Assembly: GCA_900074745.1 (NCBI GenBank)
Contig: LT598464.1
Coordinates: 124,001-188,000 of the forward strand
From: Lachancea mirantina
Lineage: Eukaryota; Ascomycota; Saccharomycetes; Saccharomycetales; Saccharomycetaceae
Direction: 5' to 3'
DNA length: 64,000 nt
This document shows, piece by piece, positions 8,983 through 18,476 of the stretch (its first letter is position 1; each line of letters begins with the position of its first letter). The notes under the pieces are model-generated. The model was given only the letters and a program-made list of their open reading frames with translations, was not told the origin of the DNA and searched no databases. The position numbers were made by a program, and so were the translations under genes.

Positions 8983-9123
8983 CTTCAACCCTGTCGATCC
9001 TTTATAATTTGCTTGACCTTTTATTTACCTTCCATTTCTTCGAGAGAGAACTGTTCATAGAGTTAACTTGATCGTTTGAAAATTCCCGTCTATTGCGACT
9101 CGCAATGGCCTTTTTGACCTCGC

Positions 9124-9801
9124 TTACTTGCACGTGCTCAACATTTTGGAGACAACACCCAGCAATTGGTCATTTTCACAGGCAGCTGCTACACGTTCCT
9201 TGTCATTGAGTTGCTTATTCACCTGATTTTCGCTTTGATGCGAGCCCTCTTTGAGTAAAATCGTCTTTCTGTATCGTGGAGGCAAACATCTGTCTAGCCT
9301 GACACGGATACCGAGTCCTAGCAGAGTTGCCAGCGAGCAGTGCGTTATTGTAGGAGTAATTTTCACTATGACTTCCGAAATACCGGTTTTATTGTCGTTT
9401 TCATGGACTTCGATATCTGCCAAATTGACAACGGCAAGCTGGCCCAAAGAAAGCGGATGCTCTGGATCTGAAATGTGGGCGATCAGATCGTATATTTCTT
9501 GTGGATCAAGTGGGTCTATTTCTTCATCTTCTTCGTGCTTCTGGTCGAGCGACAAAGCCTTCATCTTCAGATCGTTCACTTGCTTGTTTTGTCGCTCGAT
9601 CGTCATTAGCCGATCCATAGCTTCGACGTCTTGGAAAGTCTTAGACGGAATCGAGCGCACAATCTTGAGTAGATTGCGCTTTCTTTCCAACCCAGCTTTC
9701 TGGACCTCATTTTCGAAAAGCACATCAAGCTCATCTTTACTTCTTGTTGGAAGCTGACTTTCTTCTAAAACATCAGGATTTTCGTTAATGAACTCAGACA
9801 T
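9124..9801 (-). CDS. CIA2: Cia2, cytosolic iron-sulfur assembly targeting subunit (MIP18 family)
   Basis: The 225-residue protein belongs to the MIP18/FAM96 family and, with Cia1 and Met18, delivers Fe-S clusters to cytosolic and nuclear apoproteins. It begins MSEFINENPDVLEESQLPTR, nearly the S. cerevisiae start, which fixes the ATG at 9801; the longer frame begins at TTG. The conserved C-terminal domain contains DPLDPQEIYDLIAHISDPEH and ITPTITHCSLATLLGLGIR; the Cys in THCS is the family's reactive cysteine. The N-terminal 100 residues are charged and variable. It sits 142 bp upstream of CPT1/EPT1 on the same strand. In S. cerevisiae CIA2 (YHR122W) likewise neighbours EPT1 (YHR123W). NRK1 diverges from it. 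Confidence 0.95.
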   Translation of the reverse strand: MSEFINENPDVLEESQLPTRSKDELDVLFENEVQKAGLERKRNLLKIVRSIPSKTFQDVEAMDRLMTIERQNKQVNDLKMKALSLDQKHEEDEEIDPLDPQEIYDLIAHISDPEHPLSLGQLAVVNLADIEVHENDNKTGISEVIVKITPTITHCSLATLLGLGIRVRLDRCLPPRYRKTILLKEGSHQSENQVNKQLNDKERVAAACENDQLLGVVSKMLSTCK

Positions 9802-10005
9802 CCCACTATATCGGATTTCTTCAGTTTTGACCAATTAAAAAATTGTTGACAGTACTAAACGCGGCGAAATGATTCCAGTTTAGTCTTGTTTTGGTCTTTC
9901 TTTAGCTTGTTGAGATTGAACAAGCTCAGTTCTTACATATCATCTTATCCATAAACTTACCAATAAATCTTTGAAAAGACACCACTACAAACATAACAAC
10001 AAGCA

Positions 10006-10795
10006 ATGAGCCAAAGAGACGTCTTGATCGTTGGAATCAGTGGCTGTTCATCCAGTGGCAAAACGGTATGCGCTTTGTTGTCGAATTTTTGTAGTTCGGG
10101 TTCGAAGTCTTGTACTAACTGCGTATAAGACAATTGCAAAACTGATAGCAGAGCTTCTACCTGGCGCAACTTTAATTCACGAAGACGATTTCTTCAAGCA
10201 CGATGATGAGATTCCTTTAAATAAGAAATTTGGAGTCAAGGACTGGGATTGTCCTGAGGCTCTAGATTTGGATTTATTTGGTCAGGAACTGGATCACATC
10301 AAGGCTACAGGCAAGATTTCCGCCAAATTGGTTCATAATAACAACGTTGATGACGTATCACGATTCTGTGTAAGTAAAGAGACCAAGGAAACACTGAGAA
10401 AGGAATTTAATGCGTTTGAAGCTGCCAGTGACGTTCACGTTGTAGTCGTTGATGGATTTATGATGTTCCACGATCCCAAAATCGCCTGCAAGTTTGACCG
10501 CAAACTATTGATAAGGGCACCTTACGCCTCTCTCAAAAGCCGGCGTGCAGCAAGATCTGGATATCAAACGCTTGACTCATTCTGGATCGATCCACCCTTT
10601 TATTTTGATGAATTCGTCTACAAATCGTATGCTAAAAACCATGCATCTTTGTTTGAGGAAAACGATGTGGAAGGTAGAATAAGGAAAAATTCGGGTGTCC
10701 AAGACTATGTGAATGACGATGGCATGGATATAAACGATGCGCTACTTTGGGCTTGCCATCAAATCGTCTCGCCTTTGCCGAGTTTTTCTTCATAA
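10006..10795 (+). CDS. NRK1: Nicotinamide riboside kinase, spliced
   Basis: The enzyme phosphorylates nicotinamide riboside (and nicotinic acid riboside) to feed NAD+ salvage in the cytosol. Two exons (10006-10065, 10130-10795) encode 241 residues; S. cerevisiae Nrk1 has 240. Exon 1 is 20 codons, MSQRDVLIVGISGCSSSGKT, and ends exactly after the Walker A Thr. Exon 2 resumes TIAKLIAELLPGATLIHEDDFFKHDDEIP, the substrate-binding part. Further family blocks are WDCPEALD, NNNVDD, VVVDGFMMF and GYQTLDSFWIDPPFYFDEFV. An unspliced 254-codon frame starting at 10031 has no P-loop and is an artefact of reading the intron. Gene order matches YNL130C-YNL129W-YNL128W. As far as I recall, S. cerevisiae NRK1 has no intron. 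Confidence 0.93.
10066..10129 (+). other. Spliceosomal intron of NRK1 (64 nt)
   Basis: 5' site GTATGC, perfect branch point TACTAAC at 10113-10119, 3' site ATAAG at 10129, only 10 nt past the branch box. Splicing joins codon ACG to ACA in phase 0. The intron is not a multiple of three and contains an in-frame stop near its end, so unspliced mRNA gives a truncated peptide. Confidence 0.93.
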
Positions 10796-10941
10796 TGTGC
10801 GACGCTCGATGCCAGTATTATTAAAGAACAGGGCTTCTAAAATACGGTTTTCTAAGCGATAGGTACATGTGTGATATAGTGCACTGACAAGACTTCCTCA
10901 ATAGTTACTACGCCCTTCAATTAGCAATTTTTGACCAAGCT

Positions 10942-12270
10942 ATGATGAACATTCTCAGCTTTTCTCCAGGGACGCTGCTGAAGACAATTTACACAGCCCC
11001 GCTAAATGTGCACAAAAATGATTTCGGATTATCGCTAGATGTATCCTACATTACGCAGCGGCTAATCGTATGTTCTTATCCGGTCATTAAATATCCAAAA
11101 ATGTTGTATCGCCATAGCTTGAAGGATCTCGTGCTGTACTTAAACCTGACCCACGGTACTAATTGCTGGAGAATCTATAACTTCAAAATTGAGGTCGGAA
11201 GCTCCGACTATAGCGATGAAAACTTGTATTCGTTAGTGAAACAATCTACACCGCCAGTTTGCTCAACAATTGACACAGGAACATACTTATCTGTATTTGC
11301 CGACAGCTCTTGCAGATCTTCATTGAGTGAAGTGTGTACTACTCGAGAAACCACTACGGAGGAAGTCACTGAAATTGAGAAAACCAACGCTATCATGCGA
11401 TTTGGATGGCTGGATCACTCTCCACCGCCTTTTTTGATGCTGCAGGATATGATAGAAAGCGTTCATGAGTTTTTATGCGAAGATAGCGCTCGAGTTGTGG
11501 TATTCCACTGCAAAATGGGCAAAGGGCGGTCAGGAACAGTTGCCATCGCCTATATGATGAAATATATGCAGTGCTCTCTCAAGGAGGCCAGTGAAATTTT
11601 CTCAAACAATAGATTCAGGGGTGGAATAACTAAAGGAGTCACGATAGCGTCACAACTTCGATTTTTAAGATACCATGAGATGTTAATGTGCTTTGGACAA
11701 AGGATTGATGATCGGCTTGTTACAATGGAAATTGCCGCATGCAGGTTCCGCCTTGTTGAAATTGAACTCCATGATATAGCTACATTTCCTAGCATTGGTG
11801 TTGGATTTTCAAAACCTGTTATCGTTGCCAAAATGCAAGCTTTTAACAAACAGAGAAGCGCACTGAACGATTTGCTCTCAATCAATTTCGATAGTACCAA
11901 CAACAACTGCATTTTTGAGAACGGAACGTCTTGTAAAGGTTTAGCAGCTCTCGTCCTCGATACTGCAGACCTTCGAGTTTCCTTCGCCATTCAGTCCGAT
12001 GGCCATGAATTCATTAAAAACATTACACAACTCACTTCCTCGGCTCATTGTTGGCTCAATCTGTACTGGGAAACTGTTTTGTGCAGCAAAAGCGACTCAT
12101 CCACTTACTATCGAAAAGTTGAGCTTCTCCAAGAACAAAGCCGCAGCCGAATATCGCCTAATCTCGCCGAATTCAACATCTCATGGGACGAACTTGACGG
12201 AATGAAGGGCTCACAGGTCAAGGGGTTGAGGCTTTTCCGCTCCCTAACTTTGAAATGGCATCTTTTGTAG
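10942..12270 (+). CDS. TEP1: Tep1, PTEN-like phosphatase
   Basis: The 442-residue protein is the yeast homologue of the lipid phosphatase PTEN (S. cerevisiae Tep1, 434 aa; linked to sporulation). The active-site loop is HCKMGKGRSG (residues 189-198), fitting HCxxGxxRS/T with Cys190 and Arg196. The general-acid loop region is FGWLDHSPPP (about 154-163), with Asp158 equivalent to the PTEN acid. The N-terminal segment NDFGLSLDVSYITQRLIVCSYP corresponds to the PTEN dual-specificity fold start. The C-terminal 200 residues are weakly conserved, where PTEN has its C2 domain. Start: two adjacent ATGs (10942, 10945). It follows NRK1 in tandem, as in S. cerevisiae, and converges on LSM12. Confidence 0.93.
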   Translation: MMNILSFSPGTLLKTIYTAPLNVHKNDFGLSLDVSYITQRLIVCSYPVIKYPKMLYRHSLKDLVLYLNLTHGTNCWRIYNFKIEVGSSDYSDENLYSLVKQSTPPVCSTIDTGTYLSVFADSSCRSSLSEVCTTRETTTEEVTEIEKTNAIMRFGWLDHSPPPFLMLQDMIESVHEFLCEDSARVVVFHCKMGKGRSGTVAIAYMMKYMQCSLKEASEIFSNNRFRGGITKGVTIASQLRFLRYHEMLMCFGQRIDDRLVTMEIAACRFRLVEIELHDIATFPSIGVGFSKPVIVAKMQAFNKQRSALNDLLSINFDSTNNNCIFENGTSCKGLAALVLDTADLRVSFAIQSDGHEFIKNITQLTSSAHCWLNLYWETVLCSKSDSSTYYRKVELLQEQSRSRISPNLAEFNISWDELDGMKGSQVKGLRLFRSLTLKWHLL

Positions 12271-12344
12271 TTTTTGAATGCTTTCTCAATTACAGTTTCT
12301 CTTCTAAACTTTACGTAAGAGCTCGAAATTATATCTCAATGCGA

Positions 12345-12902
12345 TTAACCACCCTTCTCCTCACTCTCCAATTTCTTCCATGCGCCTTCAACGATTTTCG
12401 TCACCCATGCAAAAGACTGTATAGTAGCATCACCTAAAGGTTTTATATTCTTGGGCAGATAAGGAGGATATATCAACACTTCTCCTAAGACAACAATGGT
12501 TTTCCCATTCCACTCAGATTTGCTGATACTCTTATGTACAGCATCAAACACATATTGGCCCTCAGTAGTAACGTTTTTACCGATCAATTTACTTCTGCCC
12601 TGAGCACGCTTGATCTCACGCTGAAGGCTCTCTTCAACTTGCTTGATATCAACCTCATTAGGTTTAGGTAAATCTTTTCGAAAGCTCTCTGCTTGTTTGA
12701 GGTCCGACAAAACGTCTAATCGCTTGATGAAAGAGACTTTGATGATCTTGAATTGTTGTCGATGATTAGATTTCCCAGACATGGTTAAAGTAATTGTATT
12801 ATTCGATGAGTTGTAGGAATAGATCCGTCCGACGGTAACACCATCAAGGACATTTGTAATCTTAACCTTAAAGCCCAAGATCAGCTCCAAGTTGATGCTC
12901 AT
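12345..12902 (-). CDS. LSM12: Lsm12, Lsm-domain protein
   Basis: The 185-residue protein starts MSINLELILGFKVKITNVLDGVTVGRIYSYN, an Sm/Lsm fold, followed by the C-terminal anticodon-binding-like (AD) domain with EGQYVFDAVHKSISKSEWNGKTIVVL and YPPYLPKNIKPL. S. cerevisiae Lsm12 has 187 residues. It associates with Pbp1/Pbp4 and ribosomes and has been tied to RNA metabolism and stress granules. Position: between TEP1 (YNL128W) and FAR11 (YNL127W); its S. cerevisiae counterpart is YHR121W, next to CIA2 (YHR122W), one of the clear cases of interleaved order in the window. It converges with TEP1, 74 bp apart. Confidence 0.95.
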   Translation of the reverse strand: MSINLELILGFKVKITNVLDGVTVGRIYSYNSSNNTITLTMSGKSNHRQQFKIIKVSFIKRLDVLSDLKQAESFRKDLPKPNEVDIKQVEESLQREIKRAQGRSKLIGKNVTTEGQYVFDAVHKSISKSEWNGKTIVVLGEVLIYPPYLPKNIKPLGDATIQSFAWVTKIVEGAWKKLESEEKGG

Positions 12903-13040
12903 TTATGGATGCTCGATAGCTCGCTCTGTCTGCCAAATTTCTTCAAGATTACAAGCTAATGATATTTTTTAACCTAAATCGATTAAAACTTGAAAGCCAA
13001 TAGAGAAACTCCACTGGTAAATCGAACAAGGCTCATTAGC

Positions 13041-15794
13041 ATGCCGGAGTCTGGTAAGACGCGTTCACCCCTTATAAGATCAATTTCTTCGAAAGAATTG
13101 AGGTTAAAAAGTGGGAGAAATAGCTTTTATAGCCATGAAGATGACAAAAACCACGATAATCGTGAGCGAGCCAACGAGGTTCACGATCAGCTCTTACATG
13201 ATTTAGACCATCTATTTCATCGCAAACTGCACTTGAGCGAGAGCGGAGGAGAACGTGGGAAAATACGTAGTCCTCGTGGATCAGAGTCCTCTTTGGAGGT
13301 CAATAATGATCATAATGAGAACGATGAGGATATGGAACATGAAGCGGTTGAAGCCGAACAAGAAGAAGAAGATGAGTCTTTTGCCAATGTTGACGAAATA
13401 GACGGTCCCATTTCGCCTTCTTCAAGCGCGGGAAGCCTCAAGGATATGGTCAGAAAAAGCGGTAATGATTCACCAAGTGCGAAATCAAAGGCTCGAACTG
13501 ATTCCGCACAGGAGAAAGATTATAACATGAAGGTGGATCAGGATTACCAAAAGAAACTAGACGAGAGAGCTGAAGAAATATCTCAGGGCATATTTGTACA
13601 CCATCCCTCGAAAACAACACTGAATTGGACCCTTCAAGATTTTGTGTCCATGCGCGAAGAAATTCCAGATTGGTTTACCGCTGCCGACTACAGCTGCTTA
13701 AAAGTTTGCAAAGAGGCATTTGACAAGAATCACGACGCTTCTAGATATCTTAAAGACGGTAATTACTCAAGCCTCGTCCTTGAGCACTTGATCAAGGCCA
13801 TTGACGATGATTCAAGGAATACAGAGATATTTTCTGCATTAGCTTATATCTCGATGGGGTTTTATGGCTCAACCAATAGCATCGAAAATCATTTGGCAGC
13901 GATAAACAAATGCAACGTCTCCTTGGCACCACATTTCCAGAAATTGATACACAGCTTCAAAGTGCACGCTGAACTATGTAGAGATGAGGATACACATCTC
14001 GGTGAACTGACTTCATTATTCTTCTTCTCTAGCACGATTGTGTTTTTCATCTGCAATGTTCTGATAAAGGAAGAGGCTTTGGAGTTACGGCTGAATGCCA
14101 TCAACATAATCAACGAAAACGAAGTACTAAGTTTTTTGACCGAGTATATCGATTGCTGGCGTTGGAAAAGTAGACTTTGCATGCGAATTCGCAATATAAT
14201 TATACTTTTGCATCGGCTCCTCCTATTACAGTTCGGGGATGGCGGTTTTCTCAAAGCGACGAAAGACTATGTGTTGAAAAAGCACAATCTTGAACATTCC
14301 AAGGCGTCTAGTAATCCAAGCGTACTCCAAATAAGTCCTCTGGATTACCATTCGTTTCGCGAAGACGTCGTGGCAAGATATCCCGCGTTTGTTCCGCCCG
14401 AATCGATAATGCCCGAGAGCTTTGACAATCCCACTTCTTTGTCTCAATTCTTAGAAATCCCACGTCCCAGGGCGAGAAGTACTATTAATTCGAGTCTTCC
14501 GATACCAAACTATAACCTAGCCACACCGGTTCCATCTCCTATTTCGTCTCCATCTCCGGCAGATTCACCTGGAGGGAAAGTACGAAAATCGTATCAAACA
14601 AATTTGGCATTCCCGTCGCCTTATCCTTCTGATGACGAGGCAGGTAACGATGAACTTGCATGTAGGATGGATTTACCCGATGAGAAAAGAGACAGTGAAT
14701 ACATACCGTACAATATTGTCGAAGCTGCTGCTATTCTGAATAAGAACATACGATGCAAGCTGTCTACGAAACAATTATGGGATGAGAGGAAATTGTTCAT
14801 GGCACAAGAGAGGGGCTGGGCTAAAAATGCCGATAATATTCACCATGAGGTTTCATACGAAGATGATGACTGTAATGAGGCGCTAGTTATGCAACGGACC
14901 GAAAAATTTTACGCTGCATCGATGCCGAATTTCAGCTCTTTGATATGTGTGCTGTTGCAAATTATGGAAGCCAATTGCAGTAACTGCACTGTATTTGAAG
15001 AAGATCTCGCAAGTGGACGCTCACCAGAGACTTTCAAATCTCAGCTCGAAATGACGAGGTCGAAAGAAATCACATTGAAAGCGGCCTCGGGTGTCCTGTT
15101 TCTGTTGCTGAAATGGTTCAAGCTCAATCATATTCTGAAGTTTGAACATATGTGCGTTTTACTTTACGATTACCAATATATCAACATCGCCACTGCTTTG
15201 CTAAACAAAATATCCGAGCGATACTCAGACCGCATTTTCAATAAAACTATTGAAGCTCGGCATTCCTTTTGGACGGAGTGCGCCAAATTTTCTCCATCTT
15301 ATGAAACTTCATTAAATGCAGAAATTCCACCAAAACTCAATGTAAGACTTTTGACAACAGAGGTCTATATTCTTAAAGTGCTAGAAAAGACAATAAGTTC
15401 AAAGACTCAGCGTCTAAAAGAACTTCCCCTATCGATAGGCTCTCTGTTCAAAAGATTCTATCAGTTCTCCAACCCTGACATCTATCATCCTATATTGAAG
15501 ATTGTGCGCGAACTGACTCCATTCAAGAATAAAAGATGGAAATCTGAACATATGGATTTAATATCGGGTGTTTACTTGTATGAAAAGCTCAAATTAACAG
15601 ATAATTGGGTTACAGGGAAAGACATCACCGGTGAATTGGGCGACGCTTGTGGTCAAGAAATTGCTTTACGAGCTCTTCTACAATTCTATAATTTCTCTCA
15701 CTATCAACAATGCATGGAGCACTTTGGTTATGGCAAGAAACGGGATGATTCTTTCTTTGCCAAGGAAGCTGAGGTACTTGCTGGGAATTATTGA
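13041..15794 (+). CDS. FAR11: Far11, STRIP-type subunit of the Far/STRIPAK complex
   Basis: The 917-residue protein is the yeast STRIP1/2 homologue, part of the Far3-7-8-9-10-11 complex that supports pheromone arrest and opposes TORC2 signalling at the ER. After about 175 disordered, acidic, Ser-rich residues comes the conserved STRIP region from about 190 (FVHHPSKTTLNWTLQDFVSM), with a long helical core and a second conserved block near the C terminus (ALRALLQFYNFSHYQQCMEHFGYG). A proline/serine insert lies at about 485-545 (ATPVPSPISSPSPADSPGG). The open frame begins at TTG (12990); the first ATG is 13041. S. cerevisiae Far11 is 953 aa. It is followed by SPC98, as in S. cerevisiae. Confidence 0.92.
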   Translation: MPESGKTRSPLIRSISSKELRLKSGRNSFYSHEDDKNHDNRERANEVHDQLLHDLDHLFHRKLHLSESGGERGKIRSPRGSESSLEVNNDHNENDEDMEHEAVEAEQEEEDESFANVDEIDGPISPSSSAGSLKDMVRKSGNDSPSAKSKARTDSAQEKDYNMKVDQDYQKKLDERAEEISQGIFVHHPSKTTLNWTLQDFVSMREEIPDWFTAADYSCLKVCKEAFDKNHDASRYLKDGNYSSLVLEHLIKAIDDDSRNTEIFSALAYISMGFYGSTNSIENHLAAINKCNVSLAPHFQKLIHSFKVHAELCRDEDTHLGELTSLFFFSSTIVFFICNVLIKEEALELRLNAINIINENEVLSFLTEYIDCWRWKSRLCMRIRNIIILLHRLLLLQFGDGGFLKATKDYVLKKHNLEHSKASSNPSVLQISPLDYHSFREDVVARYPAFVPPESIMPESFDNPTSLSQFLEIPRPRARSTINSSLPIPNYNLATPVPSPISSPSPADSPGGKVRKSYQTNLAFPSPYPSDDEAGNDELACRMDLPDEKRDSEYIPYNIVEAAAILNKNIRCKLSTKQLWDERKLFMAQERGWAKNADNIHHEVSYEDDDCNEALVMQRTEKFYAASMPNFSSLICVLLQIMEANCSNCTVFEEDLASGRSPETFKSQLEMTRSKEITLKAASGVLFLLLKWFKLNHILKFEHMCVLLYDYQYINIATALLNKISERYSDRIFNKTIEARHSFWTECAKFSPSYETSLNAEIPPKLNVRLLTTEVYILKVLEKTISSKTQRLKELPLSIGSLFKRFYQFSNPDIYHPILKIVRELTPFKNKRWKSEHMDLISGVYLYEKLKLTDNWVTGKDITGELGDACGQEIALRALLQFYNFSHYQQCMEHFGYGKKRDDSFFAKEAEVLAGNY

Positions 15795-15916
15795 CCATTC
15801 AGTTCCAAGAAGACTCCTTCGTATAATGTGATCAATGAATTCAGTGAACTTGTGGATGTTTTATTTACCTTTTGTTGTTGATGTTGTAGACGATAAAGAT
15901 GATGAACTAACGCCAG

Positions 15917-18436
15917 ATGGAGATCGAATCGAAGCTACTTTCTTTACTGGATGCTCTTGTTCCGGCCACAGCACCTGAAGATACGGCACAACGTCTAACG
16001 ATTGAGGCCATGGCTCTTTTAAAGTCGTCAAATGTTAGCTCTGATCAAGTGATGAGAATAGTGCGAAGTAATGAAACGAAAACTGATTTGAGTGCACAGA
16101 ACAACGTACAGTGGCGAAAAGTAGAAGCGATTTTACAGATGGCAGCCGGTTTGCAAGACATGCAAGAAATGTCACAATACTTAACGTTTATGGAAAACAT
16201 GATGATGCGTTCACCTGTACCGAAAAGAGCAAATATCTATGGCTACCCGCTGAACCGACAATTGCTGGAAACGCACGATGGGTTTTTGGGCTCACCCCAA
16301 CCTTTAGGCTCTTATGCCGAGTCTTTCGAAAACATAGATAAATTGTCGGATCGTAGATCTATGATTTCATCCGCGTTGCATCAAGACGATTCCAGAGCTC
16401 AAAATGAGGTGACTTTGTCTTCTTTGTCTTCCGCATTTTTCAGCACCATAGTAAATGAAGCCGAGATACTAAGGTATCTTCCCTATACGCTTCTGGGCAC
16501 TACGTCAACTCTTTTTCTTATGGAAAACGGCAAGATTTCGATACCAAGCAACATTCCAAATGGTGAGAGTGGGATTTTACATCTAATATTTGAGGGAGCT
16601 TTACTGTATCAGTCTCTTCGTGACAGCCTTGAAAAATACAAGAAAACTGAGCAGCTCTCTCCCCTCAAAGTGTCATTTTTAAGCCATATCGCAGAAGAAT
16701 TGAGCAATTACATGGCTTTCGTAAATCAGACTTTCAATAGGTTGCGAAATGGCACCCTTAAAGCTTTTTATATCGAGTTCATCGATTATATTTGCGAATT
16801 TCGAATTTATCACAAACTGACGCGAAACCTGGACGGTGTATGCGGGGCTGATCTACTCTCAGAACTGTACATACTGACTAGCCATGGCGATCAATTTGTA
16901 AGTCTTTTGGCCAAAAAACTTTTCGATAAGCTTGGTGCCCTTTATTTTGAATACCTTGTTAGCTGGCTAACAAAGGGTCAATTGAGTTGCCATTCGGAGT
17001 TCTTCGTTCAAAAGAATCCTGATGATAGCTTGATGGGATTGCCTTACCAATTGGTCAATGAAAAAGTGCCGACCTTCATTCCTTCAACAATTTCAAAGGA
17101 GGTTTACATGATAGGCAAAACATTTGTCTTTCTCGAGAAATTTTGTGGGGAAATACATTGGATTAATAGCCTATCAACAGAGTATCATCAGAAATACCGC
17201 AAGTTAAACAATTTCGCTGTGAATGAGGATTTGTTTGAACTGATACATTCCCAGCATGCAAAGATCAATCACTTTTGCAGAAGCATTTTAGAAAAGAAGT
17301 TCTTTTTACGGGAAATCCTGAGCATTTTAAAAGATGTTTTGTTGATGGGTAGAGGCGATTTCATCGAAGTCATGATGCAGGGATGTTCCTCCTCATTCGA
17401 TCAACCCTCTAATATGTTACCAAGTTACCGTCTGACGAGATGTCTGCAAGACTCAATAAGACAATCGTCTCTACGAAATTTACTTGACAAAAGTGATCAG
17501 AATCGCATAATCAATGGTATCGACGCTCGGGTGCTTGAGCTGGGTCATGGTTCCATAGGGTGGGATGTATTTACTTTGGATTATGTCATAGGAAATCCCC
17601 TATCTTTAGTGCTGAATGTGGACGACAATGACGGCAGGAAACAATATCTTAGAATGTTCAATTTTTTATGGAGAATCAAGAGGAACAATTATGTTTTCCA
17701 GCGAGAATGGAAGCGAAAAAATGCTCTGGTTCGAGACTTCAAAAAGCTCAAAAGAAGTGGGTTTCTCGTAAGAGATATAATAGCCAAGTTGAACAAGGTT
17801 GATATTTTAAGGAACCAATTTTTGCATTTCTTGAGAAAAATCGAGTTTCATTGCCTTCAAAACATTGTGCAAAAGGGGTTCGTGAAGTTGCAAAGTAGTT
17901 TAACGTCTTTGGAAGAGAATTCCGAAGAAGGGCCTCGATTTACCTTCACAAAAACTTCTTTGAAAGTTGTTGATGGTATATTGGAACCTAAACAAGCATA
18001 TTTGTCACAGCTTGCTCGTTTCGTCACGCCAAGCCAGACGCAAGTGCGCTACAACATAGATGATCTGCGATCTATTCACAATAGCTATATCCAAGGCATC
18101 GTTTCCGATCCGATGCTCAGCTCCACAAATCCGGACAAAGAATTGGGCCCTTACTCTCGTCAGCGCTATTCAACGACGCTTATAATACTTTTGGGAGAAA
18201 TGTCTCAGTTCATCGAGCGTTATACACAGTTGAATGATGTCATATATGACATTCTGATTCAACTCAATTTGCATGGAGGCAGCGACGCTCACCCTTTGTT
18301 GGGAATTTTCAATGACACTTTGAAAAACGTTGTCTCTCGTTTCAAACTTGTTCAAAGTCAGTGTTTCGTTTTCATTAAAGACGTTAAAGCAGATGGGAAT
18401 CCGGATTTGCGGAATCTGAGCAAGATTCTACGATGA
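15917..18436 (+). CDS. SPC98: Spc98, gamma-tubulin complex component (GCP3)
   Basis: The 839-residue protein is the GCP3-type subunit that, with Spc97 and Tub4, nucleates microtubules at the spindle pole body (S. cerevisiae Spc98, 846 aa). It begins MEIESKLLSLLDALVPA, like the S. cerevisiae start. The N-terminal GRIP1 region includes FENIDKLSDRRSMISS and PNGESGILHLIFEGALLYQSL. The C-terminal GRIP2 region includes NGIDARVLELGHGSIGWDVF (about residues 531-550) and LDYVIGNPLSLVLNVDD, the most conserved stretch of the family. It follows FAR11 by 122 bp and converges with ESBP6, 40 bp apart. Confidence 0.96.
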   Translation: MEIESKLLSLLDALVPATAPEDTAQRLTIEAMALLKSSNVSSDQVMRIVRSNETKTDLSAQNNVQWRKVEAILQMAAGLQDMQEMSQYLTFMENMMMRSPVPKRANIYGYPLNRQLLETHDGFLGSPQPLGSYAESFENIDKLSDRRSMISSALHQDDSRAQNEVTLSSLSSAFFSTIVNEAEILRYLPYTLLGTTSTLFLMENGKISIPSNIPNGESGILHLIFEGALLYQSLRDSLEKYKKTEQLSPLKVSFLSHIAEELSNYMAFVNQTFNRLRNGTLKAFYIEFIDYICEFRIYHKLTRNLDGVCGADLLSELYILTSHGDQFVSLLAKKLFDKLGALYFEYLVSWLTKGQLSCHSEFFVQKNPDDSLMGLPYQLVNEKVPTFIPSTISKEVYMIGKTFVFLEKFCGEIHWINSLSTEYHQKYRKLNNFAVNEDLFELIHSQHAKINHFCRSILEKKFFLREILSILKDVLLMGRGDFIEVMMQGCSSSFDQPSNMLPSYRLTRCLQDSIRQSSLRNLLDKSDQNRIINGIDARVLELGHGSIGWDVFTLDYVIGNPLSLVLNVDDNDGRKQYLRMFNFLWRIKRNNYVFQREWKRKNALVRDFKKLKRSGFLVRDIIAKLNKVDILRNQFLHFLRKIEFHCLQNIVQKGFVKLQSSLTSLEENSEEGPRFTFTKTSLKVVDGILEPKQAYLSQLARFVTPSQTQVRYNIDDLRSIHNSYIQGIVSDPMLSSTNPDKELGPYSRQRYSTTLIILLGEMSQFIERYTQLNDVIYDILIQLNLHGGSDAHPLLGIFNDTLKNVVSRFKLVQSQCFVFIKDVKADGNPDLRNLSKILR

Positions 18437-18476
18437 ATAATTTTGTAATTCACGAATATAAAATGAGCTCATGCTT

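Noticed and set aside
10031-10129. Unspliced NRK1 frame starting at 10031
   Set aside because: It lacks the P-loop; the spliced form restores the whole kinase fold with canonical splice signals.
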